Below, one piece after another: positions 57,061-64,000 of a stretch of 64,000 bases of DNA. The position numbers and the translations under genes are program-made. The DNA is from Pseudomonas sp. JQ170C (GTDB lineage Bacteria > Pseudomonadota > Gammaproteobacteria > Pseudomonadales > Pseudomonadaceae): NCBI RefSeq assembly GCF_035581345.1, contig NZ_CP141608.1, positions 4,370,501-4,434,500 of the forward strand, read 5' to 3'. The notes beneath the pieces are model-generated. The model ran no database searches. It saw nothing but the letters and a program-made list of their open reading frames with translations, and had not been told where the DNA came from. Numbering within the stretch: the stretch's first letter is position 1; each line of letters begins with the position of its first letter.

Positions 57061-58470
57061 TTAATCCTCGACCACCCAGGTGTCCTTGGTACCGCCGCCC
57101 TGGGACGAGTTGACCACCAACGAGCCTTCACGCAGCGCCACCCGGGTCAGGCCGCCGGGCACCACGCGGGTTTCCCGACCGCTGAGCACGAAGGGACGCA
57201 GGTCGATATGACGGGGCGCGATGCCGTTTTCCACGAAGGTCGGACAGGTCGACAGCGACAGCGTCGGCTGGGCGATGTAGGCCGCGGGCCGGGCCTTGAT
57301 TCGCGCGGCGAAGGCCTCGATTTCGGCGCGGGTCGCCGCAGGCCCCACCAGCATGCCGTAGCCGCCCGACCCCTGGGTTTCCTTGACCACCAGCTCTGGC
57401 AGATGCGCCAGCACATGGGACAACTCTTCGGGCTTGCGGCACTGCCAGGTCGGCACGTTCTTGAGAATGGGCTCTTCGTCCAGATAGAAGCGGATCATGT
57501 CGGTGACGTAGGGATAGATCGACTTGTCGTCGGCCACCCCGGTACCAATGGCATTGGCCAGCACCACGTTGCCGCAACGATAGGCCGAGAGCAGCCCGGG
57601 CACCCCAAGCATCGACTCGGGATTGAAGGCCAGCGGATCAAGGAAGGCGTCGTCCAGGCGCCGGTAGATCACATCCACTGCCTTGGGGCCGTCGGTGGTG
57701 CGCATGAACACCCGCTCGTCACGCACAAACAGATCCGCCCCCTCGACCAGTTCGACGCCCATTTCCCGGGCCAGGAAGGCATGCTCGAAAAATGCGCTGT
57801 TGAAACGCCCCGGCGTGAGTACCACCACGCTCGGGTTATCCAGGGGGCTCGCGCTTTTGAGGGTGTCGAGCAGCAGGTTGGGATAGTGGTCGATCGGCGC
57901 GATGCGCTGGGCCGCGAACAGTTCGGGGAACAGCCGCATCATCATCTTGCGATCTTCGAGCATGTAGCTCACACCACTGGGGGTGCGCAGGTTGTCTTCG
58001 AGCACGTAGTAGCTGCCGTCGCCATCACGCACCAGGTCGACGCCGGAGATGTGTGCATAGATATCGCGGTGCAGGTCCAGCCCCTGCATTGCCAGTTGGT
58101 ACTGCTCGTTGGCCAGAACCTGTTCGGCGGGAATGATCCCGGCGCGGATGATCCGCTGGCCATGGTAGAGGTCGGCCAGGAACAAGTTGAGCGCCTTGAC
58201 CCGCTGGATACAGCCCCGCTCCACCACCCGCCACTCACTGGCCGGGATGCTGCGGGGAATGGTGTCGAAGGGGATCAGGCGCTCGGTGCCCTGCTCGTCG
58301 CCGTAGAGGGTGAAGGTGATGCCGGCGCGGTGAAACAGCAGGTCGGCCTCGCGCCGACGTTGCGCCAGCAGTTCCGGCGGGGTGTCGGCCAACCAGCGGG
58401 CGAACTCCCGGTAGTGCGGACGGACATGGCCGTCTGCGCTGTACATCTCGTCATAAAAGGTGCGGATCAT
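57061..58470 (-). CDS. Circularly permuted ATP-grasp protein (DUF404/DUF407)
   Basis: 469-aa protein predicted to form amide bonds with ATP. The N-terminal half (residues 1-200) carries DUF404/407 sequence (IPFDTIPRSIPASEWRVVERGCIQRVKALN, in parts) and the C-terminal half the ATP-grasp core (VLANAIGTGVADDKSIYPYV, VVKETQGSGGYGMLVGP, DLRPFVL). First gene of the three-gene operon. With the transglutaminase and alpha-E proteins it is proposed to make or attach a small peptide; no peptide product has been shown. Confidence 0.93.
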   Translation of the reverse strand: MIRTFYDEMYSADGHVRPHYREFARWLADTPPELLAQRRREADLLFHRAGITFTLYGDEQGTERLIPFDTIPRSIPASEWRVVERGCIQRVKALNLFLADLYHGQRIIRAGIIPAEQVLANEQYQLAMQGLDLHRDIYAHISGVDLVRDGDGSYYVLEDNLRTPSGVSYMLEDRKMMMRLFPELFAAQRIAPIDHYPNLLLDTLKSASPLDNPSVVVLTPGRFNSAFFEHAFLAREMGVELVEGADLFVRDERVFMRTTDGPKAVDVIYRRLDDAFLDPLAFNPESMLGVPGLLSAYRCGNVVLANAIGTGVADDKSIYPYVTDMIRFYLDEEPILKNVPTWQCRKPEELSHVLAHLPELVVKETQGSGGYGMLVGPAATRAEIEAFAARIKARPAAYIAQPTLSLSTCPTFVENGIAPRHIDLRPFVLSGRETRVVPGGLTRVALREGSLVVNSSQGGGTKDTWVVED

Positions 58471-58558
58471 GCCGAACTCCTTGTCACCCGTGCACCTGAG
58501 CTATCGCAAGCCCCGTGCCAGCGGCATAACTCCTTGGATTTCAATAGGTTGTATTTAA

Positions 58559-58610
58559 AACGCAAAGCGGTTGCACCAGATGTGTGCAACCGCTTCGATT
58601 GCTTTGCGTT
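58559..58610 (-). terminator. Long hairpin, probable terminator of the rraB-like gene
   Basis: On the minus strand an 11-bp perfect stem AGCGGTTGCAC/GTGCAACCGCT (58584-58594 with 58566-58576), 7-base loop, then TTTGCGTTTTAAAT, with a second outer pairing AACGCAAA/TTTGCGTT around it. The T-rich tail and its place after the rraB-like stop fit a terminator. Confidence 0.65.
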
Positions 58611-58634
58611 CAACGCCTCATTGCGAAGCGTTGT

Positions 58635-58967
58635 TCAGGCCAGCGGGCGCTCCTGTTTCACGCCCCAGCCTTCGATTTCCCCACCCAACGGCGCGATCAC
58701 CGCTTCGAAGTCCTGCTCGAATTCGCCGATACCGCCATAGGTGGCATACATCACTTTGCTCAATTCCAGGTGCCAGGCACCGTCGTCGCGCTCGCGCACC
58801 TGTGCGCTCAGCGACTCCCCGCGAAACTGTCCTGCTGCCCGTCGTGCCCGTGCCTCATCGGGAAATACCGCATAAAACTCGATGGGATGAATCTGGGCGA
58901 AGTTGAAACCACCCTCTTTCATCTGTCGCAATACGGTGCTGCTGATGTCCTCGTATTGGCTGCTCAT
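58635..58967 (-). CDS. RraB-like ribonuclease E inhibitor family protein
   Basis: 110-aa cytoplasmic acidic protein of the RraB (regulator of RNase E activity B) family, with the MSSQYEDISSTVLRQMKEGGF start, a FAQIHPIEFYAVFPDEARARRAA (in parts) core and WHLELSKVMYATYGGIGEFE. E. coli RraB binds the scaffold tail of RNase E and changes degradosome make-up. The tail differs strongly in Pseudomonas, so binding here needs proof. Single gene. Confidence 0.85.
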   Translation of the reverse strand: MSSQYEDISSTVLRQMKEGGFNFAQIHPIEFYAVFPDEARARRAAGQFRGESLSAQVRERDDGAWHLELSKVMYATYGGIGEFEQDFEAVIAPLGGEIEGWGVKQERPLA

Positions 58968-59156
58968 GAATCGTCCTCCTAACTACCGATGGATAGACTT
59001 TCAGTGCAAAACGCACCTGCCCGCCACACAAGCTGTGCGGGGGCAATTCGAGCTGATGCATGACGTGGATCGGCAAGCCCAGGCTGTTACAAAAAACGAC
59101 CCGACCTTGATTGCAGCGTAGCGGCAAGTTGACAGCTGTGCCAGAAAACAGCGGGC

Positions 59157-59393
59157 TCAGGGCTTTTCCGTGATGGAGGTGATCTCCACACCGCTCTGCT
59201 CTTTGAGCCACTTGGCGGTGGGTGCGCTGGCGCGGTCCTGGAAATCATTGAGGTCCAGTTCGTCCATGACCGGAAAGAGGTGGGAGCGAATCAGCCGCGC
59301 GGCCTCTTCGACACTGGGCTGTTGCTCACAGGTGACGGGGAGCGAGGTACGCTCGCCCTTTTGATCAACAAAAGTAATTTCCCACGCTTTCAT
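59157..59393 (-). CDS. Conserved small protein of unknown function
   Basis: 78-aa protein starting MKAWEITFVDQKGERTSLPVT, with an acidic helical middle (EEAARLIRSHLFPVMDELDL) and C-terminal GVEITSITEKP. No membrane segment, signal or cysteine-rich motif; only one Cys (TCEQQ). I do not recognise the family. Preceded by GGAG at a good distance from the ATG (59393). Confidence 0.75.
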   Translation of the reverse strand: MKAWEITFVDQKGERTSLPVTCEQQPSVEEAARLIRSHLFPVMDELDLNDFQDRASAPTAKWLKEQSGVEITSITEKP

Positions 59394-59488
59394 TGGATTC
59401 TCCTCAGTACGGACACTCAGGGTGAATCGACCTACCTTCCGTTGACCCGCGGCGCAGGTGAATGTTCAGCCGCAACGCGCCATCGGCC

Positions 59489-59520
59489 AAAAAAAAGAGG
59501 CCCGATGGGCCTCTTTTTTC
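59489..59520. terminator. Terminator after the LTA-synthase-family gene
   Basis: Stem AGAGGCCC/GGGCCTCT with a GAT loop (about 59496-59514), A7 on the left and T6 on the right, so active in both directions; it is 17 bases past the sulfatase-family stop on the minus strand. Confidence 0.92.
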
Positions 59521-59536
59521 AGTACAGGACTGGCGC

Positions 59537-61621
59537 TTACTCAGGAATGCCGTGGACGACACCTGCCGTGTTGTCCATCAAGCTCTTGGTGGCGGTCTGG
59601 ATGAACGACTCAAGCTTGTGAGTCAGGTCCTTCTGGTCCGGGCTTTCGATCAGCTCGGCCTTGAAGTTGGCGCCCAGCTGATAGCGATACATGCGCGGCG
59701 ACATATCCTTGGACTCGATCAGGATGCGATCACCCTTGATCAGGCCGACAATCTGCTCGCTGCCCGATGGCTTGATCATGCCGAAGCCCTCATCGCCAGC
59801 CGGCAGGTTCAGCAGATCACGGCCCCAGCACTGGTGACGGGTTTCGCCGCCCAGTCGACCCATGATGGTCGGCACGATGTCGATCTGGGTTCCCACGGTG
59901 TGGTTCACCGCGCCGAACTTCTCCTGAATGCCGGGGGCAATCAGCAGCAGCGGTACGTTGAAACGCCCCAGGTCCAGCTCGGTGACCTGCTGGTGGTTAC
60001 CGAAGCCGTGGTCGCCGACGATGACGAACAGGGTCTCTTTGAAGTACGGCTCCTTGCGCGCCTTCTCGAAGAACTGGCCCAGGGCCCAGTCGGAGTAGCG
60101 CATGGCGGTCAGGTGCTGGTCCAGACGGCCCTGGCCGGTCACAGGCTCTACCGGAAGATCCTTGGGCAGCGCGTACGGCGTGTGGTTGGACAGGGTCTGT
60201 AGCAGCGCATAGAACGGTTTCTTGCCGTAGTTCTTGGCCAGTTCTTCGGCGCCACGGTCGAACATGTCCTGGTCGGACACACCCCAGGTCGGGTCGGAGA
60301 ACACCGGATTGACGAAGTCATTGCGGCCGATGAAGGTGGTCATGCCCTGGTTGCCGAAGAAGCCCGACTGGTTATCCCAGGCAAAGTCGCCGTTGTAGAC
60401 GTAGACATCGTCGTAGTCACGGGCGCTGAGCAAGGCTGGCAGGCCGGACAATTTGTGGCCGCCCTCGGGGGTCTGCATCAAGTACTCGAAACCTGGCAGG
60501 TTCGGGTAGCAGGCCATGGTGGCGAACATGCCCTGGTGGGTATGGGTGCCATTGGAGAAGAAGCGGTCGAACAGCAGGCCTTCTTTGGCCAGCTTGTCGA
60601 AGTACGGGGTGATGTTGTTCGGGCTGCCCAACGCGCCCACCGAGTGGCCGGCGAAGCTCTCCATCAGGATCACCACGACGTTCTTGATCGGCAGGGTATT
60701 GTCGGCCGGCGGGGTGAAGTCACGGCGCACGGCGGCGCTGTCGGCATCGACCAGTTTGTCGTTGTCGGTCAGCAGCATGTCGCGCACGGCCTGGGTGGCC
60801 TGGCCTTGCTCGATGGTCGACTTCCAGATGTTGGCACGGTCTTCACCGAACCGGCTCTTGGCCGCGTCGATGAGGGTCAGGGTGCCGTTGAGGCCCAGTT
60901 GGTTGACGAAGTTCGAGTCGGTGGTGAAGGCATCGCCCCAACGCATGGGCGGGCCCTGGCGCAGGGTGCCGCGGGCAGCGATGACCGCGACCAGCAGGAT
61001 CATGAAGAACACCACGCCACGCACATACCAGGGCGCCACGCTGCGGCTTCCGGCCACGTTGTTCTCATAGGTGCCACGCGGACGGGTCAGGCGGTCGATG
61101 CCCTTGAACACAAGGCTCAGCAGCCAGGTACCGAAAATCCACGCCAGCAGGTAACGCACCACCGGGAAGCCGTACCAGAGCATGCTCAGTACGGTCTTGG
61201 GATCTTCCTTCACGTATTGGAACACCAGGCCGTTGAGGCGCTGGTGGAACTCGCGGTAGAAGTCCAGCTCCATCAGGCCCAGGAACATCACGATGCTCGA
61301 GGTGATGGTCAACCACGCCCGGAACAGACCGCGCGCGGCCATGGCGCGAGCACTGAGGACGGCCAACAGCAGCGGGATGCTCAGGTAGACCACGACCCGC
61401 AAGTCGAAGCGCAGCCCATTGAGAAAGCCCTCGGCGACAGTCGACATCGGCGTGTCGCCAATCATGTCGCTGTTGTAGATCAGCAGTGCCAGGCGTACCA
61501 GGCTGAGCATCAGCATGATCACCAGGCCGCACAGCAGGGTGTAGGCCAGGTGCGATTTTAGCGTTGGTTGCAGCGGGCGCGACGCAGCCCGCTGATCACT
61601 CAAGGCGTCCGTGTTAGCCAT
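59537..61621 (-). CDS. LTA synthase / phosphoglycerol transferase family protein
   Basis: 694-aa inner-membrane protein with five N-terminal helices (about 27-47, 77-95, 98-120, 165-185, 205-222) and a large periplasmic alkaline-phosphatase-superfamily domain. Metal and catalytic residues: Glu in VILMESFAGHSVGALG, the nucleophile Thr in FFSNGTHTHQGMFATM, and Asp/His in VIVGDHGFGNH. In Gram-negatives such enzymes transfer phosphoglycerol or related groups to osmoregulated periplasmic glucans (OpgB/MdoB) or lipids. Which one applies here is not clear from the window. Confidence 0.93.
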   Translation of the reverse strand: MANTDALSDQRAASRPLQPTLKSHLAYTLLCGLVIMLMLSLVRLALLIYNSDMIGDTPMSTVAEGFLNGLRFDLRVVVYLSIPLLLAVLSARAMAARGLFRAWLTITSSIVMFLGLMELDFYREFHQRLNGLVFQYVKEDPKTVLSMLWYGFPVVRYLLAWIFGTWLLSLVFKGIDRLTRPRGTYENNVAGSRSVAPWYVRGVVFFMILLVAVIAARGTLRQGPPMRWGDAFTTDSNFVNQLGLNGTLTLIDAAKSRFGEDRANIWKSTIEQGQATQAVRDMLLTDNDKLVDADSAAVRRDFTPPADNTLPIKNVVVILMESFAGHSVGALGSPNNITPYFDKLAKEGLLFDRFFSNGTHTHQGMFATMACYPNLPGFEYLMQTPEGGHKLSGLPALLSARDYDDVYVYNGDFAWDNQSGFFGNQGMTTFIGRNDFVNPVFSDPTWGVSDQDMFDRGAEELAKNYGKKPFYALLQTLSNHTPYALPKDLPVEPVTGQGRLDQHLTAMRYSDWALGQFFEKARKEPYFKETLFVIVGDHGFGNHQQVTELDLGRFNVPLLLIAPGIQEKFGAVNHTVGTQIDIVPTIMGRLGGETRHQCWGRDLLNLPAGDEGFGMIKPSGSEQIVGLIKGDRILIESKDMSPRMYRYQLGANFKAELIESPDQKDLTHKLESFIQTATKSLMDNTAGVVHGIPE

Positions 61622-61853
61622 GGATTGGAAGATCCCTAGGATTGATTCAAGAAGGCGAAAAAACGAATCGGCAAATGTGCACTAAACCCGAGGGCAATGC
61701 ACGGCCATTCGGCGAATGGATAATTGCGCGCGCGGATTTTCCATAATCGAATGTGAAAATTTCGTTGTCCTGCCGGCCGCTGGCGTTGCCGATGACGACA
61801 AGTCCCCTGTGTGCGGTATCTTTGCCTACTCAACTCGCAACCGGCTTCCTGTC

Positions 61854-62327
61854 ATGTATTACCGCTACCTGCCCAGCCCGCTTGGCCCCCTGTTACTGGC
61901 GGGTGACGAACATGGACTGCACCTTGTCCACATGGACGCCGCACAGCCCTGGGAACTGCCGACCCAATGGCAGCTCGCAGGCAATCAACTGGATGAAGTG
62001 GCGCGTCAGCTGGATGAGTACTTTGCCCGCACACGGGAGCAGTTTCAGCTCCGGCTGGCGCCTCAGGGCACGGCGTTTCAGCGCGAGGTCTGGGCTGCCT
62101 TGCAACGTATTCCCTACGGCACGACCTGCAGCTACGGCGACCTGGCGCAGCAGATCAATCGTCCGCGGGCCGTTCGCGCGGTCGGGACCGCCAACGGTGC
62201 CAACCCGATCTCGATCATCGTGCCGTGTCACCGAGTCATCGGCAGCAACGGGACGCTGACCGGGTATGCAGGGGGGGTTGAGCGCAAGCAAATATTGCTG
62301 GAGCTTGAAGGGGCGTGGTTGATCTGA
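61854..62327 (+). CDS. ogt: Methylated-DNA-[protein]-cysteine S-methyltransferase
   Basis: 157-aa suicide DNA repair protein that removes methyl from O6-methylguanine. Start ATG at 61854 (MYYRYLPSPLGPLLLAGDEHGL). The acceptor cysteine is in IVPCHRVIGSNGTLTGYAGG, the full Ogt signature, and the helix-turn-helix with RAVGTANGANP is intact. No N-terminal Ada domain, so it is the single-domain Ogt/AGT type. Confidence 0.95.
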   Translation: MYYRYLPSPLGPLLLAGDEHGLHLVHMDAAQPWELPTQWQLAGNQLDEVARQLDEYFARTREQFQLRLAPQGTAFQREVWAALQRIPYGTTCSYGDLAQQINRPRAVRAVGTANGANPISIIVPCHRVIGSNGTLTGYAGGVERKQILLELEGAWLI

Positions 62328-62335
62328 AGGATGGA

Positions 62336-62372
62336 TTTCGCGGGGCACGCTGAGCGAGCGTGCCCCGCGAAA
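62336..62372. repeat. Perfect 16-bp inverted repeat after ogt
   Basis: TTTCGCGGGGCACGCT (62336-62351) and its exact complement (62357-62372) with a 5-base loop GAGCG. It sits between the convergent ogt and PLDc_N genes. No T-run is next to it; related in part to REP core sequence but not the same family. Confidence 0.8.
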
Positions 62373-62375
62373 CGG

Positions 62376-62567
62376 TTACAACCGCACATTCCCTCGCGGC
62401 CCGGCAATCGCCCAGATAATCAAGCCCAGTACCGGCAGCAACAGGATCAACAAGATCCACAGGATCTTGGCGCCCATGCCGGCACTGCTCTTGACCACAT
62501 TGATGATCGCCCAGATATCCAGCGCGAGGATAATCAGGCCTACCAGGCCATTGAAGGTGGAACCCAT
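62376..62567 (-). CDS. PLDc_N domain small membrane protein
   Basis: 63-aa protein with two helices (about 8-28 and 36-55) and the PLDc_N hallmark WILLILLLPVLGLIIWAIAGPRG (in parts). This domain precedes cardiolipin-synthase-type phospholipase D enzymes, but here stands alone. Role unknown; possibly a regulator or assembly partner of membrane enzymes. Start ATG at 62567. Confidence 0.88.
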   Translation of the reverse strand: MGSTFNGLVGLIILALDIWAIINVVKSSAGMGAKILWILLILLLPVLGLIIWAIAGPRGNVRL

Positions 62568-62696
62568 GGTCTCGCTCCCGTGATCGCATTCGCCCAGAAG
62601 GATAGCTGGCTATAAGCCCCATAGAGGCGATTCGTTGGCTGCGCCATGACAACGCTGGTTACACTCGAACCATCAAATTGCTTCAGTGAGGTCGCT

Positions 62697-63638
62697 ATGC
62701 CCCCCGCTCAAAGCTCCAGCAGCCCGGCTCCGGTTTCCCTCTGGAACGCATGGCTGCAACAGGCGCAAACCACGCCCTGGCTGAGTGCCGGATTGGGCCT
62801 GAGCCTGCTGGTGGTGCTTGGCCTGTTGATGGCCAGCGCCTGGAACGCCGTACACGGCGATCATCAGGAGAACCTTCATATGGCCATGCTCGGTGGCCTT
62901 GCGGGGTTTGCCTCTACGGCCCTGGGCGCGGTCATGGCAGTGGTATTACGGGAAGTCAGTGCCCGCAGCCAGGACGTGATGCTTGGCTTTGCCGCCGGCA
63001 TGATGCTCGCCGCCAGTTCGTTCTCGCTGATATTGCCTGGCCTGGATGCCGCTCGCGAGATCACCGGCAATGGTCCCTATGCAGCGTTGACCGTGGTGGT
63101 TGGCATGGGGCTTGGGGTCTTGCTGATGCTGGGCCTCGACCGCTTCACCCCGCATGAGCACGAAAGCACCGGCCCGTGCGGGCCGCAAGCCGAACGGATC
63201 AACCGGGTGTGGCTGTTCGTGCTGGCGATCACCTTGCATAACCTGCCCGAAGGCATGGCTATCGGTGTGAGTTTCGCCAATGGGGATCTGAATGTCGGCC
63301 TGCCGCTGACCAGCGCCATCGCCATCCAGGACATTCCCGAAGGCCTGGCAGTGGCACTGGCCCTGCGCGCCACCGGGCTTTCGACCCTGAAGGCCGCGCT
63401 GGTGGCCATCGGTTCCGGCCTGATGGAGCCCATCGGCGCAGTCATCGGCCTGGGCATCTCCACCGGCTTTGCCATTGCCTACCCCGTGAGCATGGGCCTG
63501 GCTGCCGGCGCAATGATCTTCGTGGTGTCCCATGAGGTGATCCCGGAGACCCACCGCAACGGTCATCAGACCTCAGCCACCCTCGGCCTGATGGGCGGCT
63601 TTGCAGTGATGATGTTTCTCGATACCGCGCTGGGTTAA
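62697..63638 (+). CDS. ZIP-family metal transporter
   Basis: 313-aa inner-membrane transporter with eight predicted helices. GTGAGG lies five bases before the ATG at 62697; an ATG 17 codons upstream is possible but lacks a ribosome site. Helix 4 metal-binding motif HNLPEGMAIGVSF and helix 5 QDIPEGLAVALAL carry the conserved His/Asn/Glu ligands, with a His-containing loop (FTPHEHESTGPCG) and a late HEVIPETHRNGH. Expected to import zinc or other divalent metals. Confidence 0.92.
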   Translation: MPPAQSSSSPAPVSLWNAWLQQAQTTPWLSAGLGLSLLVVLGLLMASAWNAVHGDHQENLHMAMLGGLAGFASTALGAVMAVVLREVSARSQDVMLGFAAGMMLAASSFSLILPGLDAAREITGNGPYAALTVVVGMGLGVLLMLGLDRFTPHEHESTGPCGPQAERINRVWLFVLAITLHNLPEGMAIGVSFANGDLNVGLPLTSAIAIQDIPEGLAVALALRATGLSTLKAALVAIGSGLMEPIGAVIGLGISTGFAIAYPVSMGLAAGAMIFVVSHEVIPETHRNGHQTSATLGLMGGFAVMMFLDTALG

Positions 63639-64000
63639 ACGTGTACTGCCACCCGCAGCGCCTCCAGTGCCGGTGCTGCGGCAATCCCCACCTCGGCGCA
63701 CAGCTCCAGCACCCGCGCCAGGTCATCGTTGCCGACCAGCACCATCTGTAGCTCATCATCGAGCAACTGGCTGAAGTTCATCAGCACATAGCCCCCCGCC
63801 TCCTTGTTCATCGCCCCCATCTGCACCTGGATACGATTGAGTGCGGTCAATGGCTCGACCTTGGCCAATTGCTTGGATTTCAGGTTAAAGGGGACGCTCT
63901 TGTCGAAGGAGTCGACGATCTGGGCGAACAGGTCCTGGTAGGTATCGGCCTGGAACAGCACGGTGTCTGGCAGGCTGCCGACGATGATCCATTCACCCAG
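63635..64000 (-). CDS. Uncharacterised protein, 3' part (5' end outside window)
   Basis: The frame is open through the right end of the window: reading from the edge, LGEWIIVGSLPDTVLFQADT precedes the rest, so the GTG inside (63961) is not a true start. Visible C-terminal 121 residues include QLAKVEPLTALNRIQVQMG and LDDELQMVLVGNDDLARVLE. No membrane helix and no recognisable motif. Its stop overlaps the ZIP gene by four bases. Function not assigned. Confidence 0.75.
   Translation of the reverse strand: MGEWIIVGSLPDTVLFQADTYQDLFAQIVDSFDKSVPFNLKSKQLAKVEPLTALNRIQVQMGAMNKEAGGYVLMNFSQLLDDELQMVLVGNDDLARVLELCAEVGIAAAPALEALRVAVHV

Noticed and set aside
56626..58740. 704-codon open frame on the plus strand opposite the ATP-grasp and alpha-E genes
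   Set aside because: Antisense shadow in high-GC DNA; the minus-strand genes have intact family motifs, and the plus frame has none and no ribosome site.

Overview
This window is chromosomal DNA of a fluorescent pseudomonad, most likely of the Pseudomonas putida / P. fluorescens lineages. The evidence is the high GC content, gene order like that around murB/lpxK/exbBD and sagS/msrB/alaA/htpX in other Pseudomonas genomes, the REER-rich tail of RNase E, an EF-P with Arg32 next to EarP, and REP palindromes of the GTAGGAGCGGGCTTGC type. Assignments rest on motif reading and remembered family features; no database search was run.

Layout. 1-9222: the 3' part of rne meets an oppositely oriented, tightly overlapping envelope operon, exbB-exbD-lpxK-ycaR-kdsB-ptp-murB; comEC lies upstream of it. 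9366-15453: a DUF2062 membrane protein, an ABC-2 exporter pair, a glutathione S-transferase, a long FadE-type acyl-CoA dehydrogenase and a PA2817-like protein. 15454-20277: an accessory-looking island with two tandem perfect hairpins, then two very large ORFs resembling the N-terminal and middle parts of Pseudomonas dermonecrotic-toxin-like (DUF6543-type) proteins. The two frames would fuse into one protein of about 1,535 residues if a C5 tract at 17184-17188 had one more C. 20280-20949: five tRNA genes (Glu, Gly, Glu, Gly, Gly) behind one strong promoter.

21196-36763: mostly core genes. These are a free-Met-sulfoxide reductase, a DUF815 ATPase, a SagS-like hybrid kinase, glutathione peroxidase, MsrB, AlaA-type aminotransferase, HtpX, thiopurine methyltransferase, a LigB-type dioxygenase, the DeaD helicase with a structured leader, a spermidine-synthase-like methyltransferase, class II DAHP synthase, a YcaQ/AlkX glycosylase and a DUF1127 protein. 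36780-47340: regulators (four LysR, OhrR) and their likely targets (TauE/SafE permease, Ohr, SDR, MFS exporter), with earP-efp and a Gre-like factor between them. 47444-53981: a TonB-dependent receptor, tRNA-Ser, a crotonase, PlsC, CorA and a glutamine amidotransferase.

53982-64000: a 31-residue membrane peptide, a cytochrome c fused to a sulfite-oxidase-like domain, and the ATP-grasp / alpha-E / transglutaminase operon, a widespread but poorly understood predicted peptide-modification system. Then come an RraB-like RNase E inhibitor, an LTA-synthase-family transferase, Ogt, a PLDc_N peptide, a ZIP metal transporter and the end of an unidentified gene.

Themes. Envelope assembly dominates the left edge. 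Oxidant defence recurs (GPx, MsrB, fRMsr, Ohr/OhrR, GST). RNA-decay components recur too: RNase E, DeaD and an RraB-like inhibitor are all in this one window. The best candidates for new biology are the split toxin-like gene and the ATP-grasp/alpha-E/transglutaminase operon, which has no adjacent Anbu protease. Several uncatalogued hairpins are also listed.
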